Source: Burkholderia sp. NRF60-BP8
GTDB lineage: Bacteria; Pseudomonadota; Gammaproteobacteria; Burkholderiales; Burkholderiaceae
Length of the DNA stretch: 64,000 bases
Direction of reading: 5' to 3'
Assembly (NCBI RefSeq): GCF_001522585.2
Contig: NZ_CP013373.1
Span: 2,480,001-2,544,000, forward strand
Of the stretch, positions 27,958 through 39,937 are shown piece by piece. Below the pieces are notes generated by a model. It was not told the origin of the DNA. It did no database searches and saw nothing but the letters and a program-made list of their open reading frames with translations. The translations under genes and the position numbers were made by a program. Positions within the stretch are counted from its first letter, which is position 1. Each line of letters opens with the position of its first letter.

Positions 27958-29052
27958 CTACGAAGCGGTCGTCACGATCGCGGCCGCCGTGGCGGCGGCC
28001 GGCGGCTCACGCGTCGCATCGGCCGCAGCGTCGTCGCGATGGCCGGCCTGCGGCAGCAGGTGACGCACCGCGCGCTCGACCGCATCGACGCCGATCGCTT
28101 CGACGGTCGGGCCCGCGCGCAGGATCACGTGCGGCACGCCAAGCGGATGCCAGCGCAGGTATTTCTCGGGACGGTCCTCGAACAGCGCGGCCACCGGTAC
28201 GCCGAGCGCCGACGCAAGATGGACGGGTGCGCTGTCGGCCGAGACGATCATATCGAGCAGGCTTGCGGCCGCCACCAGTTCGGCGATCGACGCAGGCGCG
28301 ACATGCCGTGCATTCACGTCGCGCCATACTTCGTCTTCGACAGCCCGGCCGACGGCAGGATCGCGAAACACGATCACGTCGGCGATCGGTGCGAGCCGCT
28401 CGCCGAGATCGCGCCAGCGGTCGGCCGGCCAGCGGCGCTCGACCGCCTTGTTCGACACGAACAGCCCGATGCGCGGCTTCGTCCGCGGGCCGAGCAGGCG
28501 ATGCCACGCCTCCTGCAGCGTGGGATCGGGATGCACCGACAGCTCGAGACCGTCGAGATCGGCATCGCCGAGTTCGGGCACGAGCCGGAAGCCCGACAAC
28601 GCTTCATGGCACATCGGCCGCTGCGCGACATGCTCGGGCTTGCGATCGTCGAATTCGGTCCTGGCATCGTGCCAGCGGCAATCCTTCGCGCGAAGCTGGC
28701 GCGCGAACTGCATGCTGCTGCGATGCATGCCGCCGTTCGGCACGATCACGAGGTCGAACCGCAAGCGGCGCAGACGGCGCACGAGCCGCAACCGGTCGAA
28801 GAATGCGCGCATCCGCCCCGGACGGTCGTTGCGCTCGCACTGACGGCTGTACACGTAGGTGTGGATCGCGTGCACGTTCGGGTTTCCGGCCAGCGCGGCC
28901 GCGTTGTAGCGGTTCGCGACCACATGCAGCTCCGCGCCCGGCCAACGCGCCTTCAGCGCGCGGAGAAACGCCGTCGTGCACAGCATGTCGCCCAGAAAAT
29001 CAATCCGGATCACGAGGATCCGCTGCGTCGGGTTCCCATTGGCCATGGTCAT
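27958..29052 (-). CDS. Family 9 glycosyltransferase (second heptosyltransferase-like gene)
   Basis: A 364-residue protein beginning MTMANGNPTQRILVIRID. It contains the motif DFLGDMLCTTAFLRALK and the donor-site segment VSADSAPVHLASALGVP, both typical of glycosyltransferase family 9. In place of the usual ALFGP it reads ALFEDRPEKYLRW, so the donor loop differs from its downstream neighbour. The start can be 29052 or the second Met at 29046. Its own promoter is predicted at 29235-29263. Together the two genes probably act on the LPS core; specificity is unknown. Confidence 0.85.
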   Translation of the reverse strand: MTMANGNPTQRILVIRIDFLGDMLCTTAFLRALKARWPGAELHVVANRYNAAALAGNPNVHAIHTYVYSRQCERNDRPGRMRAFFDRLRLVRRLRRLRFDLVIVPNGGMHRSSMQFARQLRAKDCRWHDARTEFDDRKPEHVAQRPMCHEALSGFRLVPELGDADLDGLELSVHPDPTLQEAWHRLLGPRTKPRIGLFVSNKAVERRWPADRWRDLGERLAPIADVIVFRDPAVGRAVEDEVWRDVNARHVAPASIAELVAAASLLDMIVSADSAPVHLASALGVPVAALFEDRPEKYLRWHPLGVPHVILRAGPTVEAIGVDAVERAVRHLLPQAGHRDDAAADATREPPAAATAAAIVTTAS

Positions 29053-29234
29053 GTGGTGACAATCCGTTTTTATCGTCGAGACGGGCCGTTCCACGGCATC
29101 CCGTTCGGGGGCTACACCGCCGCGCGTTGCCGCACCCCGCATGGATCCGCCCCTGTTTATTCGCGCGCCACCGGCGCGGCGTCGCTCGCCGTGCGAACCC
29201 GCGGCAGGCGCGGCGTTCGGACGGTCAGCGCGGG

Positions 29235-29263
29235 ATTGTATAGCGTCCGGATGGCCAGCCCAA
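29235..29263 (-). promoter_or_regulatory. Sigma70-type promoter of the family 9 glycosyltransferase genes
   Basis: On the minus strand TTGGGC (29258-29263) and TACAAT (29235-29240, within TATACAAT) are exactly 17 bases apart. The site lies about 180 bases before the start at 29052 and just after the dnaE terminator, which fits a fresh transcription start. Confidence 0.6.
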
Positions 29264-29283
29264 GTCCGATTACCGTCGCACGT

Positions 29284-29326
29284 AAAAACGGCCCGCCGCA
29301 CCGCACGATGGCGATGCGACGGGCCG
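29284..29326 (-). terminator. Intrinsic terminator after dnaE
   Basis: In the dnaE direction, CGGCCCG (29320-29326) and CGGGCCG (29289-29295) form the base of a longer imperfect hairpin with GC-rich inner pairs. It is followed by five T residues (A at 29284-29288 on the plus strand). It lies 33 bases after the dnaE stop. Confidence 0.85.
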
Positions 29327-29358
29327 CCTGGACGCGACACCCGCCGAAGCGGGCGCAG

Positions 29359-32892
<3,534 letters not shown>

Positions 32893-32899
32893 GGGCGCT

Positions 32900-32905
32900 A
32901 TTGTA
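32900..32905 (-). promoter_or_regulatory. -10 element very close to the dnaE start
   Basis: TACAAT on the minus strand ends 7 bases before the dnaE ATG, so transcription from it would begin at or next to the start codon. A -35 at normal spacing is poor; TTGGGC occurs 20 bases upstream. If used, it would give a nearly leaderless message. Confidence 0.4.
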
Positions 32906-33108
32906 GCCGCGTCGCCGCGCAGGCTGCCCAAAAAATGCCCGCTTCGGCCGTTCGGCCGATGCACGCGGCGACGCGTCGCGCGGTTGGCCGATCGGCCGGG
33001 TACCGATGCCCGCGCCGTTTGCGGGATAATACGGTTTTTCGAATCAACGCCCCGGCTTCGCACCCTTTTTTGCGGGCCGCCGTGCGGCCGTTTTCCCGTC
33101 GGACCATC

Positions 33109-33963
33109 ATGACCATCGTCAACCTCGCCGCCTACCACTTCGTCTCGCTCGACGCGAACGAACAATGGCGCCCGCTCGTCACCGCCCGCTGCAACGAACT
33201 CGGGCTGCGCGGCACGATCCTGCTTGCGCCGGAAGGCATCAACCTGTTCATCGCCGGCACGCGCGAAGCCACCGACGCGTTCATCGCGTACATCCGCCAC
33301 GATCCGCTGTTCGAAGGCAAGTTCGCGACGCTGCAGTTCAAGGAAAGCCTGTCCGACTCGCAGCCGTTTCGCCGCATGCTCGTGCGCCTGAAGCGCGAGA
33401 TCATCACGATGAAAAAGCCCGCGATCAAGCCGGAACTCGGTCGCGCGCCGTTCGTCGACGCCCGCACGCTGAAGACGTGGCTCGACCGCGGTCACGACGA
33501 TACGGGCCGCCCGGTCGTGATGCTCGACACGCGTAACGCGTTCGAAGTCGACGTCGGCACGTTCGACAACGCGCTCGACTACCGGATCGACAAGTTCAGC
33601 GAATTCCCGGAAGTGATCGACGCGCATCGCGCCGACCTCGAGGGCAAGACGGTCGTGTCGTTCTGCACCGGCGGCATCCGCTGCGAGAAGGCCGCGATCC
33701 ACATGAAGGAAATCGGCATCGAGAACGTGTACCAGCTCGAAGGCGGGATCCTGAAGTACTTCGAGGAAGTCGGCGGCGCGCACTATCACGGCGACTGCTT
33801 CGTGTTCGACTACCGCACCGCGCTGAACCCGCAGCTCCAGCCCACCGACAAGGTCACGTGCTTCGCGTGCCGCGCGGTCGTCACGCCGGAAGCGCAACAA
33901 TCGCCGCACTACGTGCCCGGCAAGTCGTGCCCGGCCTGCGCAACGGCGGCCAGCGCCGCGTAA
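33109..33963 (+). CDS. trhO: tRNA uridine(34) hydroxylase / rhodanese TrhO (YceA family)
   Basis: Oxygen-dependent enzyme making 5-hydroxyuridine at tRNA position 34. The 284-residue protein has an N-terminal acylphosphatase-like domain (about 1-100) and a rhodanese domain with the active-site loop [12 protein letters not shown] (Cys186, Cys192). It ends with two C-x2-C pairs (CFAC and CPAC, about 255-280) that may bind zinc. Length is somewhat shorter than the E. coli protein (about 350). The start at 33109 was chosen for the [11 protein letters not shown] family N-terminus. GATAAT at 33025-33030 may be its -10. Confidence 0.93.
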   Translation: MTIVNLAAYHFVSLDANEQWRPLVTARCNELGLRGTILLAPEGINLFIAGTREATDAFIAYIRHDPLFEGKFATLQFKESLSDSQPFRRMLVRLKREIITMKKPAIKPELGRAPFVDARTLKTWLDRGHDDTGRPVVMLDTRNAFEVDVGTFDNALDYRIDKFSEFPEVIDAHRADLEGKTVVSFCTGGIRCEKAAIHMKEIGIENVYQLEGGILKYFEEVGGAHYHGDCFVFDYRTALNPQLQPTDKVTCFACRAVVTPEAQQSPHYVPGKSCPACATAASAA

Positions 33964-33988
33964 CCGCGCGTCGCACCGCGCCCCGCCG

Positions 33989-34885
33989 ATGAACCACGGC
34001 TATCGCGGCCGCTTCGCGCCATCGCCCACCGGCCCGCTGCACTTCGGCTCGCTGGTCGGCGCGCTCGCGAGCTGGCTCGACGCACGCGCGCACGGCGGCA
34101 CCTGGCTCGTGCGCATCGAGGATCTCGACGGCCCGCGCACGGTGCCCGGCGCGGCCGACGACATCCTCGCGACGCTCGCGCATTTCGGCATGACGCCCGA
34201 CGAGCGGCCCGTCTGGCAGAGTACGCGCGACGCGGCCTACACGGCCGCGCTCGAGCGGCTCGTCGCGGCGGGGCTCGTGTATCCGTGCGGCTGCACGCGC
34301 AAGGAAATCGCCGATTCGCTGCGCGCCGCCCACGAACGCCACACGACGCTCGCGTATCCGGGCACCTGCCGCACTGGCCTGCACGGCAAACCCGCGCGCG
34401 CATGGCGGCTGCGCGTGCCGGACGGCGACGACGCGCTCATCGCGTTCGACGATCGCTGGCAGCACACGCAATCGCAGAACCTCGCGACCGAAGTCGGCGA
34501 TTTCGTGCTCAAGCGCGCGGACGGCCAATGGGCGTATCAGCTCGCGGTCGTCGTCGACGATGCCGACGCCGGCATCACGCACGTCGTGCGCGGCGCCGAC
34601 CTGCTCGATTCGACCGCGCGCCAGATCCATCTGCAGCGCTGCATCGGCGTGCCGACTCCCGCGTACCTGCACGTGCCGGTCGTCGTCGACGCCAACGGCG
34701 AAAAGCTCAGCAAGCAGACCGGCGCGACGGCGCTCGAACGCAACGATCCGCTGCCGGCGCTGCGGGCCGCGGCCGCGCATCTCGGACTGTCGAACGATGG
34801 CGATCTGCCGAGCCAAACGATCGACGCGTTCTACGCGGCCGCCACCGATGCGTGGGCGCGTCGCTTCGGGCCGCGCGCCGGTTGA
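33989..34885 (+). CDS. gluQ: Glutamyl-Q tRNA(Asp) synthetase
   Basis: Charges glutamate onto the queuosine base of tRNA-Asp (a tRNA modification, not aminoacylation for translation). The 298-residue protein has the class I motifs [15 protein letters not shown] near residue 8 and GEKLSKQTG as the KMSKS motif near 240. Zinc-type cysteines lie in the CGCTRKEI segment. It lacks the anticodon-binding domain of full GluRS, which identifies the GluQ form. It begins 25 bases after trhO; both act on tRNA anticodon loops, so co-transcription makes sense. Confidence 0.96.
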   Translation: MNHGYRGRFAPSPTGPLHFGSLVGALASWLDARAHGGTWLVRIEDLDGPRTVPGAADDILATLAHFGMTPDERPVWQSTRDAAYTAALERLVAAGLVYPCGCTRKEIADSLRAAHERHTTLAYPGTCRTGLHGKPARAWRLRVPDGDDALIAFDDRWQHTQSQNLATEVGDFVLKRADGQWAYQLAVVVDDADAGITHVVRGADLLDSTARQIHLQRCIGVPTPAYLHVPVVVDANGEKLSKQTGATALERNDPLPALRAAAAHLGLSNDGDLPSQTIDAFYAAATDAWARRFGPRAG

Positions 34886-35093
34886 ATCGCCCGCAGGGCA
34901 CCCGCCCGTACCGACGACGCTCGTGCATCCGTCGGCGTCGAATCCGATCGCATGAGAGCGTGACGCAGGCCTGAGCGCTCCGTCCGCTACCGTCGTTGCG
35001 CAATGCGCAACGGCATCGCATCGAAATATCCGCCCCCGCGCGGCACGCAATCGCCCGCGCACCCACGCCCTGCCCCGATCGCATCGCCCAATG

Positions 35094-35126
35094 AAAAAAC
35101 GGGCACATGCTCGTCGCATGTACCCG
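35094..35126 (-). terminator. Intrinsic terminator after rhlE
   Basis: On the minus strand an 11-bp stem (35116-35126 with 35100-35110, one G-U pair) with a 5-base loop is followed by six T residues. It lies 45 bases after the rhlE stop. A short palindrome (34995-35011) further on towards gluQ has no T-run. Confidence 0.85.
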
Positions 35127-35170
35127 CCTGTCCGGCAGCGCTCCCGCGCCGCCCTGCCGCTTCGCCCGGC

Positions 35171-36652
35171 TTACGCCGACGGTTTGCGCGGCATTCCGAA
35201 CCCGCCGAGCAGCGCGGCGACCTGACGCTTCGGCCCTTTCTTCTCGGGCTGCTGCGCGGCCTGCGTGTCGTCCGGCTGCTTCGCCGGCGCCGACGGCTCG
35301 TACGGTTTCAGGAAGAAATCGTCGACGGGCGCTTCGTGCCGGCGATGATGGCCGCCACGCTCGGAACTGCCCGACCGGCGACCCGCTGCACCGCGATGCT
35401 CGTCGCGCTCGCGCCGGCCGCCCCGTTCGCCACCGCGCTCGCTGCTGCGCTCGCCGCCGCGCTCGTCGTGACGCTGGCGCGCGGGCTTGTCGAGCTTGAG
35501 CGTCTGCACTTCGAGCGGACGCTTGATCAGCTTCTCGATATCGGCGAGCTGCTTGCGCTCGTTCGGGCTGCACAGCGACAGCGCGTCACCCGTCGCCCCG
35601 GCGCGACCGGTACGGCCGATCCGGTGCACGTAGTCTTCCGCGCTGAACGGCAGGTCGAAGTTGATCACGGCCGGCAGCTCGGCGATGTCGAGACCGCGCG
35701 CGGCCACGTCGGTCGCGACCAGCGCCTCGATTTCGCCGCGCTTGAACGCGTCGAGCGCCTGCATCCGCTCGATCTGCGTCTTGTCGCCGTGAATCGCCGA
35801 CGCGACCACGCCGTCGCGCTCGAGATTGCGCGCGAGGCGGCTCGCGCCGATCTTGCTGTTGCAGAACACGATCACCTGCTTGAGGCCGCGATCGCGCAGC
35901 AATTGCACGACGGCCGCCTGCTTGTCGCCTTCGGCGACGTCGTAGACGATCTGCGTGACGTTCGCGTTCGTCGAATTGCTGCGTGCGACTTCGATCGTCT
36001 GCGGGTTGCGCAGATAGGTCGACGCGAGCTTCTTGATTTCGCCCGAGAACGTGGCCGAGAACAGCAGCGTCTGACGCTCCTTCGGCAGCAGGTTCAGGAT
36101 GCGCTGCAGATCGGGCAGGAAGCCCATGTCGAGCATCCGGTCGGCTTCGTCGAGCACGAGGATCTGCACCTGGCCGAGGTTCGCCGTCTTTTGCTGCACG
36201 TGGTCGAGCAGGCGGCCCGGCGTCGCGATCAGGATCTCGACGCCGCGGCGCAGTTCGGCCGATTGCGGGTTCATGTCGACGCCGCCGAACACCACCGCGC
36301 TGCGCAGCGGCGTGTGCTTCGCATACGCGTGCACGTTCGCGGCGACCTGGTCGGCGAGTTCACGCGTCGGCGTGAGAATCAGCGCCCGCACGGGATGGCG
36401 CGCCGGGGACGCGCTCGTATTGGCTTGCGGCAGCAGACGCTGGATGATCGGCAGCGAGAAGCTCGCGGTCTTGCCGGTGCCCGTTTGCGCGGCGCCCATG
36501 ACGTCGCGGCCGGCGAGCACGACCGGAATGGCCTGAGCCTGAATCGGCGTCGGCGTCGTATAGCCCTGCTCCGCAATGGCTTTCAGGATATCGGCGGCAA
36601 GGCCGAATTGGTCGAAGGTTGCGTCGACGGGCTTGGCGACAGAATCGGACAT
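35171..36652 (-). CDS. rhlE: DEAD-box RNA helicase RhlE
   Basis: ATP-dependent RNA helicase linked to ribosome assembly and mRNA decay. The 493-residue protein begins MSDSVAKPVDATFDQFGL. It has the Q motif, Walker A AQTGTGKT (55-62), DEADRMLD, SATF, and the C-terminal HRIGRTGRAG motif. After about residue 375 comes an Arg/Gly/Glu-rich, low-complexity tail (repeated RGGERG-type units), then a Lys-rich end, as in cold-adapted RhlE proteins. A candidate -10 (TACAAT, 36852-36857, minus strand) would give a leader of almost 200 bases, common for cold-induced helicase genes. Confidence 0.95.
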   Translation of the reverse strand: MSDSVAKPVDATFDQFGLAADILKAIAEQGYTTPTPIQAQAIPVVLAGRDVMGAAQTGTGKTASFSLPIIQRLLPQANTSASPARHPVRALILTPTRELADQVAANVHAYAKHTPLRSAVVFGGVDMNPQSAELRRGVEILIATPGRLLDHVQQKTANLGQVQILVLDEADRMLDMGFLPDLQRILNLLPKERQTLLFSATFSGEIKKLASTYLRNPQTIEVARSNSTNANVTQIVYDVAEGDKQAAVVQLLRDRGLKQVIVFCNSKIGASRLARNLERDGVVASAIHGDKTQIERMQALDAFKRGEIEALVATDVAARGLDIAELPAVINFDLPFSAEDYVHRIGRTGRAGATGDALSLCSPNERKQLADIEKLIKRPLEVQTLKLDKPARQRHDERGGERSSERGGERGGRRERDEHRGAAGRRSGSSERGGHHRRHEAPVDDFFLKPYEPSAPAKQPDDTQAAQQPEKKGPKRQVAALLGGFGMPRKPSA

Positions 36653-37104
36653 GGTGGCGTTTCGCTCAAAAGGCGCGGCGGGGACATCGTGCGTCAGGCC
36701 GGCCGGGCCTGCGCTCATCACAATTCGGAAATAGACGGAGCCGCGGCGCGCCGCGCGGCGCCGCTCTGGTGCTTGGGACCGGTTCGATGCGAACGCCGGA
36801 CGCCAGGCCGTGCGGACTCCGTTCGGCGCGAATGCCGGCGGAAAGGGCCGTATTGTAGCACCGTGCGCGCATCTGTCCGTGACAACGCCGCGAACGGCCG
36901 CGACCGCGGCTCGCGCGGCGTGCCTGTCCGCCCCGCGCGACCGGGCGATTGGCCGATCGGACTATCCGTATCGGCCAGCGAACCATATTAGGGGCTCGAT
37001 CCTGGAATCCCACACGGGCATGCCCGCCAGCCCGCCCGTGCGCCCGGCCGTCAACCCGGCAACGGGTCACGCAGGCGAATACGCGCTGCGCGCGCGTCCG
37101 CCGC
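36653..37104 (-). other. Leader region of rhlE, no gene seen
   Basis: These 452 bases between the MliC-like gene and rhlE hold no supported coding frame. The most notable element is TACAAT (36852-36857, minus strand), with CGGACA 16 bases upstream as a weak -35. If used, it creates a leader of about 190 bases that could carry regulatory structure; I could not identify a known riboswitch in it. Confidence 0.5.
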
Positions 37105-37485
37105 TCAGCCCTTCTTCTTTTTCTTCTCGACCTGCACGCAGTCGCCCAGCAGCGGCGGCGACTGCGGGTCGGCGATCTCGTCGCGCAGCGTCGCTTCCTT
37201 GCCCTTCGTCCACCAGGTATAGCGGCCGGCCTGGTAGCGCGCGCCCGACGCCGACACCGTATCGACGAACAGCATCTGCTTGCCGTCCACCGGCACGAGC
37301 GCGAAGCTCTGGCCGTTGCCCGCGAGCCAGTACGACACGCGCACCGGCTGCTTGTGGTTCGCGCACTGGTAGAGGGTTTGCTGGCGCGCGTCGGCGTCGA
37401 TCTCCTCGACGGTCAGTTGCGCGGCGTGCGCGACCGAAACGGCGGTGCCGGCAAGCGCAAGCGCGGCGAGGGTGTAGCGAATCAT
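37105..37485 (-). CDS. MliC/PliC-like C-type lysozyme inhibitor family protein
   Basis: A 126-residue exported protein with a signal peptide (MIRYTLAALALAGTAVSVAHA). The mature part has the MliC features YQCANHKQPVRVSYW and a Ser-Gly-Ala-Arg-Tyr segment (VSASGARYQAGRYTWW) corresponding to the lysozyme-binding loop. A C-terminal cysteine could pair with the first. It has no lipobox, so it should be soluble in the periplasm, unlike classical MliC lipoproteins. The last residues are five consecutive Lys then Gly. It lies 94 bases after the small lipoprotein gene. Confidence 0.8.
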   Translation of the reverse strand: MIRYTLAALALAGTAVSVAHAAQLTVEEIDADARQQTLYQCANHKQPVRVSYWLAGNGQSFALVPVDGKQMLFVDTVSASGARYQAGRYTWWTKGKEATLRDEIADPQSPPLLGDCVQVEKKKKKG

Positions 37486-37579
37486 GCAGGTCCTCTCACG
37501 AGACGTTGGAAACGCGCCCTTGCGGGACGCGCGGTTATTGTTTGCAGGATCGGCGGGGAAATCGCGCCGATCGCCAGAA

Positions 37580-37765
37580 TCAGGGATCGATCACGTCCGC
37601 GCACGCATCGGTCGGCGCCGCGGCGAGATGGCCGACGAGCGGCACGATCTTGAGCCCGGCCGACGCCACCCGGCACGGCGCTGCCGCGACGCCGCAGCCG
37701 GCGAGACCCGCAACGAGCGCCAGCGCGGCGCCCAGCTTTCCGATACGCAACCATCGCGACGCCAT
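37580..37765 (-). CDS. Small lipoprotein (61 residues)
   Basis: The product has a basic start, a hydrophobic stretch and a lipobox LAGC (Cys24). A short mature part contains two further cysteines (31 and 55), possibly disulfide-linked. It begins 18 bases after purT in the same direction, so it is probably co-transcribed. I recognise it only as a small lipoprotein type common next to purT in Burkholderia; no function is known. Confidence 0.75.
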   Translation of the reverse strand: MASRWLRIGKLGAALALVAGLAGCGVAAAPCRVASAGLKIVPLVGHLAAAPTDACADVIDP

Positions 37766-37783
37766 CGTCCTCTCCTCGTTCCG

Positions 37784-38998
37784 TCAGCGCGCCGACACGG
37801 GCCGGACGGCCGCGGCAGCGCGCTTCGCCCGTTCGCGGGCTTCGTCGACGGTCGCGCCGGTCGCCAGCGCGACGCCCATGCGCCGCTTCGCGAAACTTTC
37901 CGGCTTGCCGAACAGGCGCAGGTCCGCGCCCGGCACCGCGAGCGCGTCGCGCACGCCTTCGAACGCGATCCCGCGCTCGTCGAGCCCGCCGTAGATCACC
38001 GCCGACGCGGCCGGCGTGCCGAGCGCCGGATCGACCGGCAGGCCGAGAATCGCGCGTGCGTGCAGCTCGAATTCCGACTGGCGCTGCGAGGCGAGCGTGA
38101 CGAGGCCCGTATCGTGCGGCCGCGGGCTCACCTCGGAGAACCATACGTCGTCGCCGCGCACGAACAGCTCGACGCCGAACAGCCCGCGCCCGCCGAGCGC
38201 CTCGGTCACCTTGTGCGCGATCTCGCGCGATTTCTCGAGCGCCGCCGCGCTCATCGGCTGCGGCTGCCACGATTCGACATAGTCGCCCGCCACCTGCACG
38301 TGGCCGACCGGTTCGCAGAAATAGGTGCGCGTGTCGAGCGTCGCCGGGTCGATCGCGCGCACGGTCAGCTGCGTGATCTCGTAGTCGAAATCGACGAAGC
38401 CCTCGACGATCACGCGGCCGTGGTTCACGCGCCCGCCCGCCATCGCGTAGTCCCACGCGGGTTTCACGTCGGCGTCGGTCTTCACGACCGACTGCCCCTT
38501 GCCCGACGACGACATCACCGGCTTCACGACGCACGGCATGCCGATCTTCGCGACGGCCGCGCCGAAGGCCTCGAACGAATCCGCGAACGCATACGGGGAA
38601 GTCGGCAGGCCGAGCGCCTCGGCCGCGAGCCGGCGGATCCCTTCGCGATTCATCGTGAGCTGCGTCGCGCGCGCGGTCGGGATCACCTCGGCGAGGCCGG
38701 CCGCCTCGATCGCCGCGAGCGCGTCGGTGGCGATCGCCTCGATCTCGGGGACGATCAGGTGCGGCCGTTCGGCTTCCACGACGGCCCGCAGCGCGGCCGG
38801 GTCCGTCATGTCGATCACGTGCGCGCGATGCGCGACCTGGTGGCCCGGCGCGTCCGGATAGCGATCGACCGCGACGACTTCGACGCCGAGACGCTGCAAC
38901 GCGATGATGACTTCCTTGCCGAGTTCGCCGGCGCCGAGCAGCATGACGCGCGTGGCCGAGGGTGAAAGCGGCGTACCGAGCCGCTGACCGATCTGCAT
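37784..38998 (-). CDS. purT: Formate-dependent phosphoribosylglycinamide formyltransferase
   Basis: Third purine-synthesis step using formate and ATP instead of formyl-tetrahydrofolate. The 404-residue ATP-grasp protein begins [20 protein letters not shown]. It has the N-terminal segment [10 protein letters not shown], the ATP-binding [14 protein letters not shown] near residue 160, and the C-terminal metal-binding [10 protein letters not shown] near 275. It is divergent from the META-domain lipoprotein. With purD in the same window, two purine-pathway genes are present but unlinked. Confidence 0.97.
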   Translation of the reverse strand: MQIGQRLGTPLSPSATRVMLLGAGELGKEVIIALQRLGVEVVAVDRYPDAPGHQVAHRAHVIDMTDPAALRAVVEAERPHLIVPEIEAIATDALAAIEAAGLAEVIPTARATQLTMNREGIRRLAAEALGLPTSPYAFADSFEAFGAAVAKIGMPCVVKPVMSSSGKGQSVVKTDADVKPAWDYAMAGGRVNHGRVIVEGFVDFDYEITQLTVRAIDPATLDTRTYFCEPVGHVQVAGDYVESWQPQPMSAAALEKSREIAHKVTEALGGRGLFGVELFVRGDDVWFSEVSPRPHDTGLVTLASQRQSEFELHARAILGLPVDPALGTPAASAVIYGGLDERGIAFEGVRDALAVPGADLRLFGKPESFAKRRMGVALATGATVDEARERAKRAAAAVRPVSAR

Positions 38999-39214
38999 GT
39001 GATTTCCCGCTGGTTCTGTTGGAGGACGAAAACGGCTTCGATGTTAACACGGGCATCCGCGCCGGTTTGGGCGGTTTGGCCGCGCCCGCGCGTGGTCGCG
39101 CGAGGCCCGCGGGCGGGCCGCGAACGTTTTCGCGCGCGAAGTGTCGGCTCGCCTGCCGCGGGGCGGGTGCGTTACTCTTACGCCTTGATCAGAATCCGAA
39201 GAGGAACGAGGCTC

Positions 39215-39760
39215 ATGTCCCACCTGTCCGCGGCCGCACGCGCACGCACCGGCCTGCTTCGCCCGTTGCGCGCGCCGCTTTGCGCGTTGACGCTTGCCAC
39301 GCTTCTCGCCGCCTGCGCGATGCCGACCCATCCCGATTCCGCCGCCCCAGCACCCGACCCGTACAACCCGGCCGCCGTCCAGCTGCTCGACGACACGAGC
39401 TGGGAGCTCACCAGCTGGGTGAACGCCGACGGCACGCCGCGCGCGATCCCGCACGGCGACAACGGCGAGCCGATCAAGCTCGCGCTGTCGACCGACTCGG
39501 GCATCCGCCGCGCGAGCGGGTTCTCGGGCTGCAACCGCTACATGGGCACCTACGCGATCAAGAACGGCCTGCTGAGCTTCGGCCCGCTCGCCGGCACGCG
39601 AATGGCCTGCCCGAACACGCTCGGCGGCCAGCTCGAATCCGCGTACCTCGACGCGCTCGCCCACATCGAGAAAACCGGCGTGCAGATGCGCGCGCCGCAG
39701 CAATTGCAGATCGTGACCCAAGCCGGCGCGACGCTGACGTTCACGCAGCGGAGCCCCTGA
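39215..39760 (+). CDS. META-domain (HslJ-like) lipoprotein
   Basis: A 181-residue lipoprotein with a lipobox LAAC (Cys34). A META domain follows at about residues 60-175, with the conserved WELTSW start and the central SGFSGCNRYMGTY motif. HslJ in E. coli is heat-induced and affects novobiocin resistance; META proteins generally sit in the envelope. AGAGGAACG precedes the ATG at 39215. It is divergent from purT. Confidence 0.88.
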   Translation: MSHLSAAARARTGLLRPLRAPLCALTLATLLAACAMPTHPDSAAPAPDPYNPAAVQLLDDTSWELTSWVNADGTPRAIPHGDNGEPIKLALSTDSGIRRASGFSGCNRYMGTYAIKNGLLSFGPLAGTRMACPNTLGGQLESAYLDALAHIEKTGVQMRAPQQLQIVTQAGATLTFTQRSP

Positions 39761-39769
39761 TGAACGGCG

Positions 39770-39800
39770 CACGCGAAGGCCGACCGACCGCCTTCGCGTG
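39770..39800 (+). terminator. Hairpin after the META-domain gene
   Basis: An 11-bp perfect stem (39770-39780 with 39790-39800) with a 9-base loop begins 10 bases after the stop codon. There is no T-run; more palindromic GC sequence follows. Likely a T-less terminator or stabilising structure. Confidence 0.45.
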
Positions 39801-39937
39801 GCGCGCCACGCGCACGTGCCACCCACGTGCGTCGCGCGGCATGAATCGGAATCACGCCGCGTCAGAGTCTTGTTCGCCGGCCGGTTAAACTCGGCGGGTC
39901 GCGCCCCGTGCGCCCCGCCCCACTCCTGTTTCAAAGC

